From NCBI GenBank assembly GCA_964543905.1, contig CAZIZO010000012.1, positions 1 to 64,000 on the forward strand: a stretch of DNA of 64,000 nucleotides. Reading direction: 5' to 3'. How positions within the stretch are numbered: position 1 is the first letter of the stretch; every line of letters begins with the position of its first letter. The translations under genes were made by a program, and so were the position numbers. The notes below the pieces were generated by a model. It searched no databases, was not told where the DNA came from, and saw nothing but the letters and a program-made list of their open reading frames with translations. Positions 27,634 to 35,360 of the stretch are shown piece after piece. The DNA comes from GCA-016699835 sp964543905. GTDB lineage: Bacteria > Planctomycetota > Phycisphaerae > Phycisphaerales > UBA1924.

Positions 27634-30564
27634 TTGATCATCCCCCGTTCGCTCACTCCTCTGCTCGCCTGCTCCATCGCCTCGTTCTCCTTTGCACAAC
27701 AGCCGCCCGTGGACCTCCCGGGCTTGTCCTACGACACGCCCTTCTTCCCCGGCGCCACCTACAACCCGAACGTCCCCACGCCCGACCAGGTGCTTGGATT
27801 CCCCGCCGGGCAGAAGCCCGCCACGCACGCGCAGATCGAAGCCGTCATCAAGGCCATCGCCAACAACAACCCACGCTGCAAACTCGTCGAGTACGGCAAG
27901 ACCCACGAAGGCCGCGCCCTCTCCTACCTCGTCATCGCCGCGCCTCGACACATCGAACGCCTCGACGCCATCAAGGCCGACCTCGCGAAACTCGCCGACC
28001 CGCGCTCCGTCAGCGCCGCCGAGGCCGATCGGATCGCCGACTCCATCCCCGCCGTCGCGTGGATGGCCTACGTGATCCACGGCGACGAAATGTCCAGTTC
28101 CGACGCCGCCCTCGCCGTCGCCCATCACCTCGCCGCCGGCACCGACGCAAGCGTCACGCGCATGCTCGACGATCTCATCGTCATCATCGACCCCCTGATG
28201 AACCCCGACGGCCGCGATCGCTGGCTCAACTTCATGCAAGCCAGCCGCACCCGTCAGCCCCAAGTGGACGACCAAGCCATCATCCACGCCGGCGCCTGGC
28301 CCAGCGGACGCATGAACCACTACCTCTTCGACATGAATCGCGACTGGATCTTCGCCACCCAGCCCGAGACGCGAGGACGCATCCAGGCCATCGCCGAGTG
28401 GAACCCCCACTACCTCGTCGAAGGGCACGAGATGGGCTCGCAAGACACGTTCCTCTTCCAGCCCGCGCGCGAGCCCCACAACCCCAACGCCGATCCGCAC
28501 GCCAAGAAGTGGGCCGACGAGTTTGCCAAGGACCAAGGCGCGGCCTTCGACCACTTCGGCTGGCGCTACTACACCGGCGAGTGGAACGAAGAGTGGTACC
28601 CGGGTTACACGGGCTCCTGGGCCGGCCTCCGCGGCATCGCCAACAACCTCTACGAGCAGGCGAACATCCAGGTCGATGCCGTGCGTCGCCCCGAGGGCAC
28701 GCTCGAAACCTACCGCGAGAGCGTCCACAAACAACTCGTCGCGACGATGGCGAACCTCGCCACGCTCCAGAAGAACCGCAAGGCGATCGTGAAGAGCATG
28801 CTGGAGGAGCGCCGCAAGAACGTCAGCGCGGACGGTCCCTACGCCGCACGCTGCTTCGCGGTGGTGCCAGGCGCAAACGCCAGCCGCTGGCGGCAGTTCG
28901 TCGACCTGTTGCAGGTTCAGGGCTTCGAGGCGTACACGCTGGATCGCGAGTTCGCCGCCGACGGGAAGGATCGACTCGGGCGCGAGTTCAAGGGACGGCG
29001 TTTTCCCAAGGGCACGCTCTACATCCCGACGCGCCAGCCGCTCGCTCGCCTGGTCGCCGCCATGTTGGAGTTCGATCCTCGGATGAGCGAGAAGTTCCTC
29101 GCGGACGAGCGGCGTGAGTTGCTGCGCTTCGGCAACTCGAAGTTATACGACATCACGGGATGGAACATCCCCATGCTCTTTGATGTCGAGGCGTCGGAGT
29201 TGATGATCGGGCTGCCCGACGGCGCGCAGCGCGTCTCCGCCCCGCCCGCGGGAGTGGGCGGCGGAGTGTCGAATCCCGACGCGAAGGTCGCGTTCGTGAT
29301 CGACGGCGCGGACGATGCTTCGGTCGCCGCCGCCGCCCGCCTCATGGAGCACGGGGTTTGGTGCCGAGTCGCTACCAAACCATTCAAGTTGGACGGCAAG
29401 GAGTTCCCTCGCGGCAGCGTGGTCGTCACACGCAAGGACAACACGAACTTCAAGGGCAATCTGGCGCCGACGATCGACGAGGTCGTGAAGCCGCTCCGGC
29501 TCGCCGCGGTCGGCATTGAGCACGGACTGGGCGAGGGCGACTTGCCCGACTTGGGCGGCGGATATTTCCAGTTGTTGCAACCGCCTCGGATCGCCGTGGT
29601 GGGGCGCGAGCCCTTCAGCGCGTACGGCTACGGCACGGTCTGGTACACGCTGGATCACGTGCTGGGCGTGCGCGCGTCGTACATCGACGTCAACATCCTG
29701 GGCGGCGGGGACCTGCGCCGCTACAACGTGATCGTCCTCCCCGACACCTGGGGCGAGTTCCCCAAGGACAAGATCGACACGCTCCGCGCCTGGGCCCAGG
29801 CGGGCGGCACGATCATCGCGATCGGAGGTTCCGCCCGCGCGCTCGCGAAGGAAAAAGACGGCATCGGCTCGACGCGCCTCGTCTCCGACATCCTGGGCAA
29901 GATGGACGATTATCGCCAGGGCATCATCCGTGAATGGGAGGGGCTCCATGCCTCACCCAAATCCGAGGAGGTCTGGTCGTACGTGCCGCCGAAGGAAGTC
30001 GTCTATCCGTGGCGTCTGGACGAGGGGGAGAAGCCGAGCGAGGAGGAGGCGAAACGGCGCGACGCGTGGCGGGCGATGTTCATGCCGCAGGGCGCGGTGC
30101 TGGCGGCTCGGGTGGACGATCGCAGTTGGCTGACGGCGGGCTGCGGCGAGTACTTGCCCGTGCTGTACGGCGGGGGGACGGTGCTGCACACGCCGGCGGG
30201 ATTGCCCGCGCCAGTCCGGTTCGGGGTGTTCCACCCGGCGCCGCCCGAGGTCAAAAAGGAAGAAGAGCCGAGTACCAACGCGAAGGAAGACAAAAAGGAC
30301 GAGAAGAAGCCCGCGCCGGGGTGGGCGATCGCGCCGCCCGGGCAGGAGTTGCGGCTGCGCATGGCGGGGCTCTTGTGGCCCGAGGCGTCGGAGCGGATCG
30401 CCAACTCGGCGTTCGTGACGCGGGAGGGGATCGGCAGCGGGCAGGTGATCCTGTTCGCCACCGACCCGAACTTTCGCGCGGCGACGCTGGGGATGTCACG
30501 GGTCTTCGCGAACGCGGCGGTGTATGGGCCCGGGCTTGGCGCGAGCCAGCCCATCAAGCCCTAG
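27634..30564 (+). CDS. Large exported M14-family zinc carboxypeptidase-like protein
   Basis: 976 residues. A signal peptide (residues 1-22) precedes an M14 metallocarboxypeptidase domain. The zinc motif reads HGDE at residues 149-152, with the third ligand His265 in EGHEMGS, a normal M14 spacing. A second, C-terminal half contains a glutamine-amidotransferase-like segment (DVNILGGGDLRRYNVIVLPDTWGEF, then GGTIIAIGGSARAL). The best start is the TTG at 27634, with AGGAG nine bases before it; a GTG at 27595 would put 13 extra residues before the signal. Strand composition reverses inside this gene (see findings). A charged insert (KKEEEPSTNAKEDKKDEKK) lies near residue 875. Confidence 0.88.
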   Translation: MIIPRSLTPLLACSIASFSFAQQPPVDLPGLSYDTPFFPGATYNPNVPTPDQVLGFPAGQKPATHAQIEAVIKAIANNNPRCKLVEYGKTHEGRALSYLVIAAPRHIERLDAIKADLAKLADPRSVSAAEADRIADSIPAVAWMAYVIHGDEMSSSDAALAVAHHLAAGTDASVTRMLDDLIVIIDPLMNPDGRDRWLNFMQASRTRQPQVDDQAIIHAGAWPSGRMNHYLFDMNRDWIFATQPETRGRIQAIAEWNPHYLVEGHEMGSQDTFLFQPAREPHNPNADPHAKKWADEFAKDQGAAFDHFGWRYYTGEWNEEWYPGYTGSWAGLRGIANNLYEQANIQVDAVRRPEGTLETYRESVHKQLVATMANLATLQKNRKAIVKSMLEERRKNVSADGPYAARCFAVVPGANASRWRQFVDLLQVQGFEAYTLDREFAADGKDRLGREFKGRRFPKGTLYIPTRQPLARLVAAMLEFDPRMSEKFLADERRELLRFGNSKLYDITGWNIPMLFDVEASELMIGLPDGAQRVSAPPAGVGGGVSNPDAKVAFVIDGADDASVAAAARLMEHGVWCRVATKPFKLDGKEFPRGSVVVTRKDNTNFKGNLAPTIDEVVKPLRLAAVGIEHGLGEGDLPDLGGGYFQLLQPPRIAVVGREPFSAYGYGTVWYTLDHVLGVRASYIDVNILGGGDLRRYNVIVLPDTWGEFPKDKIDTLRAWAQAGGTIIAIGGSARALAKEKDGIGSTRLVSDILGKMDDYRQGIIREWEGLHASPKSEEVWSYVPPKEVVYPWRLDEGEKPSEEEAKRRDAWRAMFMPQGAVLAARVDDRSWLTAGCGEYLPVLYGGGTVLHTPAGLPAPVRFGVFHPAPPEVKKEEEPSTNAKEDKKDEKKPAPGWAIAPPGQELRLRMAGLLWPEASERIANSAFVTREGIGSGQVILFATDPNFRAATLGMSRVFANAAVYGPGLGASQPIKP

Positions 30565-30595
30565 GGCAGACGCGCCCAGCACCACGAGCCCGTCG

Positions 30596-31195
30596 CTACG
30601 GCTGCCGTTGCAGGTCCTGGTAGATCCGATCCGCCTCACCTTCGAGGTGCACGCGGGAACCGAGCCGGGCCAGGGCCTCGTCGCGCCGACCGGCTCGGGC
30701 CAGGATGATGGCGACCAGCGCATCGTGGTTGGGATAGCGCTGCCAGTAGGGCTCGTTCTGCCAGCGCGTGCCGCCGGCGAGCATGAGGGTGGCGGCCTCG
30801 GGCTCACGCCCGGCCTGGAAGGCCTCCTCGGCGGCGGCATAAGCGAGACGCCCGACCTTCATCCAGAAGATCTCGTACTCGGGGCCTTGCTGGAGCGAGG
30901 CTTGGGCGGATTGGATGGCATCGAGGACGGCACCGGCGTAGGCGGTCGCCTGCATACTCATCTTCGTGTCACCCGTCGCGCCGGCCTGCTCGATCAGAGC
31001 GGCGGCATGATCGATGGCGTCGCCCGGAAGCATCGTGCCCTTGGGAGGAAACTCGGCGACGAGAATGGCGGCGGCGGCGGCGCGGCCGACGGGGGCGGCG
31101 GCCTGGGCTCTCGCTTTGGCGAGGGTGTCGGCGGTGCGGTCGCACGCGGGGAGGACGACCAGGAGCAAGGCGAGGAGAACGAGGCGGGGAAGCAT
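30596..31195 (-). CDS. Predicted lipoprotein with TPR-like helices
   Basis: 199 residues. The signal peptide LVLLALLLVVLPAC ends in a lipobox cysteine at about residue 18. The mature part is helical with repeat-like segments (AYAAAEEAFQAGREPEAATLML, HDALVAIILARAGRRDEALARLG) resembling TPR units. It converges with the M14 gene (31 bases apart). Function unknown. Confidence 0.65.
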   Translation of the reverse strand: MLPRLVLLALLLVVLPACDRTADTLAKARAQAAAPVGRAAAAAILVAEFPPKGTMLPGDAIDHAAALIEQAGATGDTKMSMQATAYAGAVLDAIQSAQASLQQGPEYEIFWMKVGRLAYAAAEEAFQAGREPEAATLMLAGGTRWQNEPYWQRYPNHDALVAIILARAGRRDEALARLGSRVHLEGEADRIYQDLQRQP

Positions 31196-31200
31196 GCGCG

Positions 31201-31206
31201 AGTGTA
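31201..31206 (-). promoter_or_regulatory. Candidate leaderless -10 element (TACACT)
   Basis: TACACT on the minus strand ends five bases before the ATG at 31195 of the lipoprotein gene. Confidence 0.4.
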
Positions 31207-31295
31207 CCGATTGAGAGTTGGAAAGGTGCGGGGGAGACGGCGGGTGAGACACCCACCCCGCGAGAGTCAGGTCAAAAGGGAATGCGGAGGGATGG

Positions 31296-32546
31296 TCAGT
31301 CTTCGGGCTTCTCGCCTTCGGGGGCCATCTTGACGATTCTGGGGTCGAATCTGGCGGCGATGTCGACGAGGTCGCGCTGGAGGGACATGACGGTTTCGAT
31401 GTCCTTGTAGGCTCCGGGGGCCTCGTCGGCGCCGGCGGAGAGGAGGGTGATGCCCTGGGCCTTGAGGGTGCCGCGGATGGAGGCGAAGCGGAACTGCTCG
31501 CGCGCCTTGGTGCGGGAGAGTTGTCGGCCGGCGCCGTGGCTGGAGGAGTTGAGGGAGGCGGGCTCGCCCTTCCCGACGACGACGTACCCTGGGGAGGCCA
31601 TGGTGCCTGGGATCACGGCGAGGAGACCTTTGGCCGCCGGCGTGGCCCCCTTTCGATGGACGACGACGTCCTCAAGTCGGCCCTCGATGAGGTGTTGTTC
31701 TTTCCAGGCGAAGTTGTGGTGGTTTTCGACGACGGCGAGGGCCTGCGCGCCGAGGCGTTTGAGAATCTCGCGATGGATGCAGGCGTGGTTGGCGGCGGCG
31801 TAGTGACCCATGAGATTCATGGCGGCCCAGTATTCGGCGCCGGCATGAGCATCGAGATCGAGCCAGGCGAGGTTGGCGAGATGCTTGGGGAGGCCGGGGC
31901 GGAGGTTGCGAGCGAGGGTGGAGTAGTGGTTGCAGATGGCCGCGCCGGCGCCGCGGCTGCCCGAGTGGGAGAGGAGGGCGAGGTAGGTTCCCGGCGCGAG
32001 GTTCCAGTTCCAGCCGGAGCCGGTGGTGGGATCGCCGCTGTGGGGGTGTGCGGGTTTGGCGGCTTTGTGGGGGACGGTGAGGAGGCCGAACTCGACGAAG
32101 TGGTTTCCGCTCCCGCTGGTGCCGAGTTGGTTCCAGGCCTTGTCTTTGAGGTCTTTGGTGAGGAAGCAGAAGTTCCAATCGAGGTCGAGGACGGGGTGAT
32201 GACGGCGGTCGCGGCCGCGGAACTCAGCGCCGACGCCGAAGCGGGTTTCGCGCTCGATGGCGTCGATGAGTCGGTCGCGGTGGTGGGTGGAGTCGAGTGC
32301 TTCGGGGGGGAGATCGAGGACGGAGAGTCGCATGCGGCAGGCGATATCGACGCCGACGGCGTAGGGAACGACGGAGTTGCGGGTGGCGAGGACGCCGCCG
32401 ATGGGGAGGCCGTAGCCCACGTGGGCGTCGGGCATGAGGGCGGCGGCGGCGGCGACGGGGAGGGCGCAGGCGTGGTGGAACTGGTCGAGGGAGGCTCGGT
32501 CGAAGTGCACGTCGGGCGTCCCCCAGAGACGAAAGGGGGCGGACAT
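31296..32546 (-). CDS. rtcB: RtcB-family RNA ligase
   Basis: Joins RNA 2',3'-cyclic phosphate or 3'-phosphate ends to 5'-OH ends with GTP and Mn2+. 416 residues. Conserved segments: MPDAHVGYGLPIGGV, VGVDIACRMRL, GTSGSGNHFVEFG, LLSHSGSRGAGAAI, ENHHNFAWKE and the guanylylation-site motif SHGAGRQLSR. The normal VGVDIGCGM is VGVDIACRM here, a change also seen in a divergent RtcB branch. It begins one base after the stop of the upstream terC gene, so the two are cotranscribed. RtcB depends on manganese, which fits a manganese-linked operon. Confidence 0.9.
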   Translation of the reverse strand: MSAPFRLWGTPDVHFDRASLDQFHHACALPVAAAAALMPDAHVGYGLPIGGVLATRNSVVPYAVGVDIACRMRLSVLDLPPEALDSTHHRDRLIDAIERETRFGVGAEFRGRDRRHHPVLDLDWNFCFLTKDLKDKAWNQLGTSGSGNHFVEFGLLTVPHKAAKPAHPHSGDPTTGSGWNWNLAPGTYLALLSHSGSRGAGAAICNHYSTLARNLRPGLPKHLANLAWLDLDAHAGAEYWAAMNLMGHYAAANHACIHREILKRLGAQALAVVENHHNFAWKEQHLIEGRLEDVVVHRKGATPAAKGLLAVIPGTMASPGYVVVGKGEPASLNSSSHGAGRQLSRTKAREQFRFASIRGTLKAQGITLLSAGADEAPGAYKDIETVMSLQRDLVDIAARFDPRIVKMAPEGEKPED

Positions 32547-32547
32547 G

Positions 32548-33657
32548 TCAGTGATCTCCGACGGGGGTGCTGGGGGGAGGAGATTCGATCTGAGGGTGCT
32601 TCTTGGCGTAGAGGAGGGAAGCGACGACGCCGGCGGCGAGGGCGAGGACGATGACGGAGAGGGAGATCCAGGATTTGACGTGGATGTTGATGACGGGCAT
32701 TTCCATGAGCATCTTGATGCCGACGAAACCAAGGACGACGGCGAGGCTGTACTTGAGGAAGTGGAACTTGCCCATCATGGCGGCGAGGGCGAAGTAGAGG
32801 GATCGAAGACCGAGGATGGCGAAGACGTTGGAGGTGAAGACGAGGAAGGGGTCGCGGGTGATGCCGATGATGGCGGGGATGGAATCGACGGCGAAGACCA
32901 CGTCGGTGGCTTCGACGATGAGGAGGACGAGGAACATGGGGGTCATGGCGCGGCGGCCGTCGGGGAGGCGCGTGAAGAATCGGTCGGCGTCGTAGGAGGG
33001 CGAGATGGGGAGGACTTTGCGGGCGAGACGGACGAGGAGGGAGTTTTCGAAGTCGTGGGCATCGTCGCCGCCGCCGCGGGCGATTTTGAAGGCGGTGTAG
33101 ATGAGGAAGGCGCCGAAGATGTAGAGGACCCACTCGAAGGCTTTGACGAGTTCGACCCCGGCCCCGATCATGATGCCGCGGAGGATGAGGGCGCCCAGGA
33201 TGCCCCAGAAGAGGACACGGTGCTGGTATTTGGGTTGGACGGCGAAGTGGGCGAAGATGAGGGCGATGACGAAGATGTTGTCCACGCTGAGGGAGTATTC
33301 GGTGAGCCAGCCGGTGAGGAACTGGATGGCGGCGGTGCGTCCCGGAGCGGAGGCGGCTTCGGCGGCGGGGTTGCCCTTGGGCGCGGTCCAGGCGGCGAGT
33401 TGGTCGGCGGGGACTTTGAGTTTGGCGGCCTGTTCGAGGCGGATCTGCTCGACGAAGTTCTGGCCGAAGCCGAGCCAGTTGTTCTGGTAGATGAAGTACA
33501 CCGCGACGTTGAACATCGCGCCCATGGCGACGAAGATGCAGACCCAGCGGAGGGCCTCTTTGGTGGTGATGGCGTGGGGTGTTTTGTTGAAGACGCCCAG
33601 GTCGAGCGCCAGCATCAACAGAACGAACGCGAGGAAACCGACCCAGAGCCAGATCAT
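32548..33657 (-). CDS. terC: TerC-family membrane protein (downstream paralogue)
   Basis: 369 residues with about eight membrane segments. Family hallmarks are ALDLGVF at residues ~17-23, SLSVDNIFVIALIF (acidic residue in the membrane), KYQHRVLFWGILGALILRG, and VEATDVVFAVDSIPAIIGIT with FTSNVFAILGLRSLYF. TerC proteins are associated with tellurite resistance and, in the Alx/TerC branch, with Mn2+ export. A separate terminator lies between this gene and its paralogue, so it may have its own promoter or depend on read-through. AGGA precedes the ATG. Confidence 0.9.
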   Translation of the reverse strand: MIWLWVGFLAFVLLMLALDLGVFNKTPHAITTKEALRWVCIFVAMGAMFNVAVYFIYQNNWLGFGQNFVEQIRLEQAAKLKVPADQLAAWTAPKGNPAAEAASAPGRTAAIQFLTGWLTEYSLSVDNIFVIALIFAHFAVQPKYQHRVLFWGILGALILRGIMIGAGVELVKAFEWVLYIFGAFLIYTAFKIARGGGDDAHDFENSLLVRLARKVLPISPSYDADRFFTRLPDGRRAMTPMFLVLLIVEATDVVFAVDSIPAIIGITRDPFLVFTSNVFAILGLRSLYFALAAMMGKFHFLKYSLAVVLGFVGIKMLMEMPVINIHVKSWISLSVIVLALAAGVVASLLYAKKHPQIESPPPSTPVGDH

Positions 33658-33740
33658 GAGGTCCTTTCGAGCGAATCGGGAGCGAGGGGGAGGTTATGCG
33701 AGGTGGGTGGAAGCGATGGGTGGGAGAGGGTGGAAAAGAG

Positions 33741-33769
33741 CGCGAGGCGGGCCTGCGGCCCGCCTCGCG
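33741..33769 (-). terminator. Rho-independent terminator after the first terC gene
   Basis: A perfect 12-bp GC-rich stem, 33741-33752 with 33758-33769, and a 5-base loop. In the minus direction it is followed by CTCTTTTCC. It lies 30 bases beyond the stop of the upstream terC gene (33799) and 84 bases before the next terC start. Confidence 0.75.
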
Positions 33770-33798
33770 GAGTCATCACGAGATCGAAGATGGGGAAG

Positions 33799-35034
33799 TC
33801 AACCGTGGTTGGGGGTCAACTCGCTCTTGGGGGCGGTCATGATGGAGGCGACGACGGCGAGGGCGAGGGTGGCGAGGACGGCGACGAGGGAGACGGTGAT
33901 GTTGATCTTGATGGGGGGTCGCTCTTGGAGAGCGAGGCCGAACCACTTGCCCATGTCGTCGAGGTAGGGCGGGACGCTGAGGAGGAGGAGTTTGACGCCG
34001 ACGAACGCGAGGATGAGGATGAGGGCGGGCTTGAGGTAGCGGAACTTGGCGATCATGGCGGCGAGGCAGAAGTAGAGGGCGCGGAGGCCGAGGATCGCGA
34101 AGATATTGGAGGTGAAGACGATGAAGGGGTCCGGGGTGAGGGCGAAGATGGCGGGGATGGAATCGACGGCGAAGACGAGGTCGGTGATCTCGACCATGAT
34201 GAGGGCGAGGAAGAGGGGCGTGATGGCCCAGGTGGCGCGGAGGGAACCGGCGGGGGGCGGGTCTTGGACCTCCTTGCCCGTGGTCGGGTCGATGGAGTAG
34301 GTGGGCTTGAGGGTGCGCTTGGTGAAGAACTTCTGACCGTCGAAGAAGTCGGTGACGGGGTAGAGACGCTTGACGAGGCGGACGACGGGGTTGTTGCCGG
34401 GGTCGCTCTCGGACTGGATGAAGGCCATTTTGACGGCGGTGGCGACGAGGAGGAGGCCGAAGAAGATGAGGATCCACTGGAAGCGCATGATGAGTTCGCC
34501 GCCGATGAAGATCATGCCGCCGCGCATGAGGAGGGCGCCGATGATTCCCCAGAAGAGGACGCGGTGCTGGTACTTGGCGGGAATGGCGAAGTAGGCGAAG
34601 ATAAGGGCGATGACGAAGATGTTGTCCATCGCGAGGGATTTTTCGACGACGTAGCCGGTGAGGTATTGCTTGGCGGCTTCGAGGCCGCGGACTTCGCCGG
34701 AGATGATGAGGGGCTCGCCGACGGCGGCGGCGGGGTTGTATTTAGGGGTGTTGAGGCCGAGATCGAGCCAGTGGTTCTCATAGGCGAAATAGACGAATGC
34801 GGAGAAGAGGAGCCCGCAGGTGAGCCAAACGATGGACCAGGAGATGGCCTCTTTCATGGAGACTTCGTGGGCGTCGCGATGGAAGACGCCGAGGTCGAGG
34901 GCGAGGAACGCGAGGACGAGGGCGATGAAGGCGGCGTAGGCCCACAACTTCATGTCGCTCGCCGGCGAGGCGGCATCGGCGAGGGTGGAAAGGGAGGGCG
35001 AGAGGAGGGAGAGGGAGGATAAGAGGTCGACCAT
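33799..35034 (-). CDS. terC: TerC-family membrane protein, riboswitch-led paralogue (predicted Mn2+ exporter)
   Basis: 411 residues, paralogous to the next gene downstream but clearly diverged. It has the same hallmarks: ALDLGVFHRDAHEVSMKEA, SLAMDNIFVIALIF, KYQHRVLFWGIIGALLMRG and VEITDLVFAVDSIPAIFALT with FTSNIFAILGLRALYF. An insert (PTYSIDPTTGKEVQDPPPAG, about residue 235) is absent from its paralogue. The ATG at 35034 is preferred over one at 35046 because GGAG lies seven bases before it. A yybP-ykoY-type manganese aptamer lies in its leader, so manganese export is the best prediction. Confidence 0.92.
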   Translation of the reverse strand: MVDLLSSLSLLSPSLSTLADAASPASDMKLWAYAAFIALVLAFLALDLGVFHRDAHEVSMKEAISWSIVWLTCGLLFSAFVYFAYENHWLDLGLNTPKYNPAAAVGEPLIISGEVRGLEAAKQYLTGYVVEKSLAMDNIFVIALIFAYFAIPAKYQHRVLFWGIIGALLMRGGMIFIGGELIMRFQWILIFFGLLLVATAVKMAFIQSESDPGNNPVVRLVKRLYPVTDFFDGQKFFTKRTLKPTYSIDPTTGKEVQDPPPAGSLRATWAITPLFLALIMVEITDLVFAVDSIPAIFALTPDPFIVFTSNIFAILGLRALYFCLAAMIAKFRYLKPALILILAFVGVKLLLLSVPPYLDDMGKWFGLALQERPPIKINITVSLVAVLATLALAVVASIMTAPKSELTPNHG

Positions 35035-35080
35035 ACGCGACTCCATGCCGATCGCGAGGGGGGCTCGCGAACGGGGGGTG

Positions 35081-35210
35081 CGTTGGTCTTGCGTGCGAGG
35101 CTCGGCGGCGTGCCGAATCGCTCACTGGGCCGGGAAATCACCGAGAAGGGCGATGCCGTGCTGACGACCCGAGTGCCCGCCAAACGATGGGCGGGAGCTA
35201 CTCCCCAACG
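35081..35210 (-). ncRNA. yybP-ykoY (manganese) riboswitch aptamer
   Basis: Read on the minus strand, the leader of the terC gene contains the three diagnostic elements in order: GGGGAGTAGC (35197-35206), GTCGTCA (about 35161-35167) and GCAAGACC (about 35085-35092). CGTTGG at the 5' end pairs with CCAACG at the 3' end (35205-35210 with 35081-35086) to close P1. A CCCGCC/GGCGGG hairpin follows the first element, as in the P2 arm. The element ends 46 bases before the terC start. A TCGCGAG/CTCGCGA hairpin (35052-35070) between them could be the expression platform; no U-run is seen, so control of translation is more likely than termination. The remaining bases up to 35360 show only a 9-bp inverted repeat (35228-35252). 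Confidence 0.88.
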
Positions 35211-35227
35211 GAGGGCGGAAGAATAGG

Positions 35228-35252
35228 AGGCTCGCCAAGGTGTGGCGAGCCT
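35228..35252 (-). terminator. Inverted repeat after the beta-helix dockerin gene
   Basis: A 9-bp perfect stem, 35228-35236 with 35244-35252 (AGGCTCGCC/GGCGAGCCT), and a 7-base loop. It lies 109 bases beyond the stop of the dockerin gene and just before the riboswitch, so it may separate the two transcription units. No T-run supports it. Confidence 0.35.
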
Positions 35253-35360
35253 CGCGAAGAAATCGGCGGAGCGGTCGCGGGACTTTGCGTCGTGCGAGGT
35301 GGGAAGGCAGGGGATCAACCTCACGCGCGTCGCGGGCGATGCAGGCTGGCGTGGAAGGCC

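Noticed and set aside
32434..35022. Plus-strand frame of 862 codons opposite the terC/rtcB genes
   Set aside because: It is an artefact of the strong strand bias (Glu/Gly/Asp-rich) and opposes three well-defined genes.
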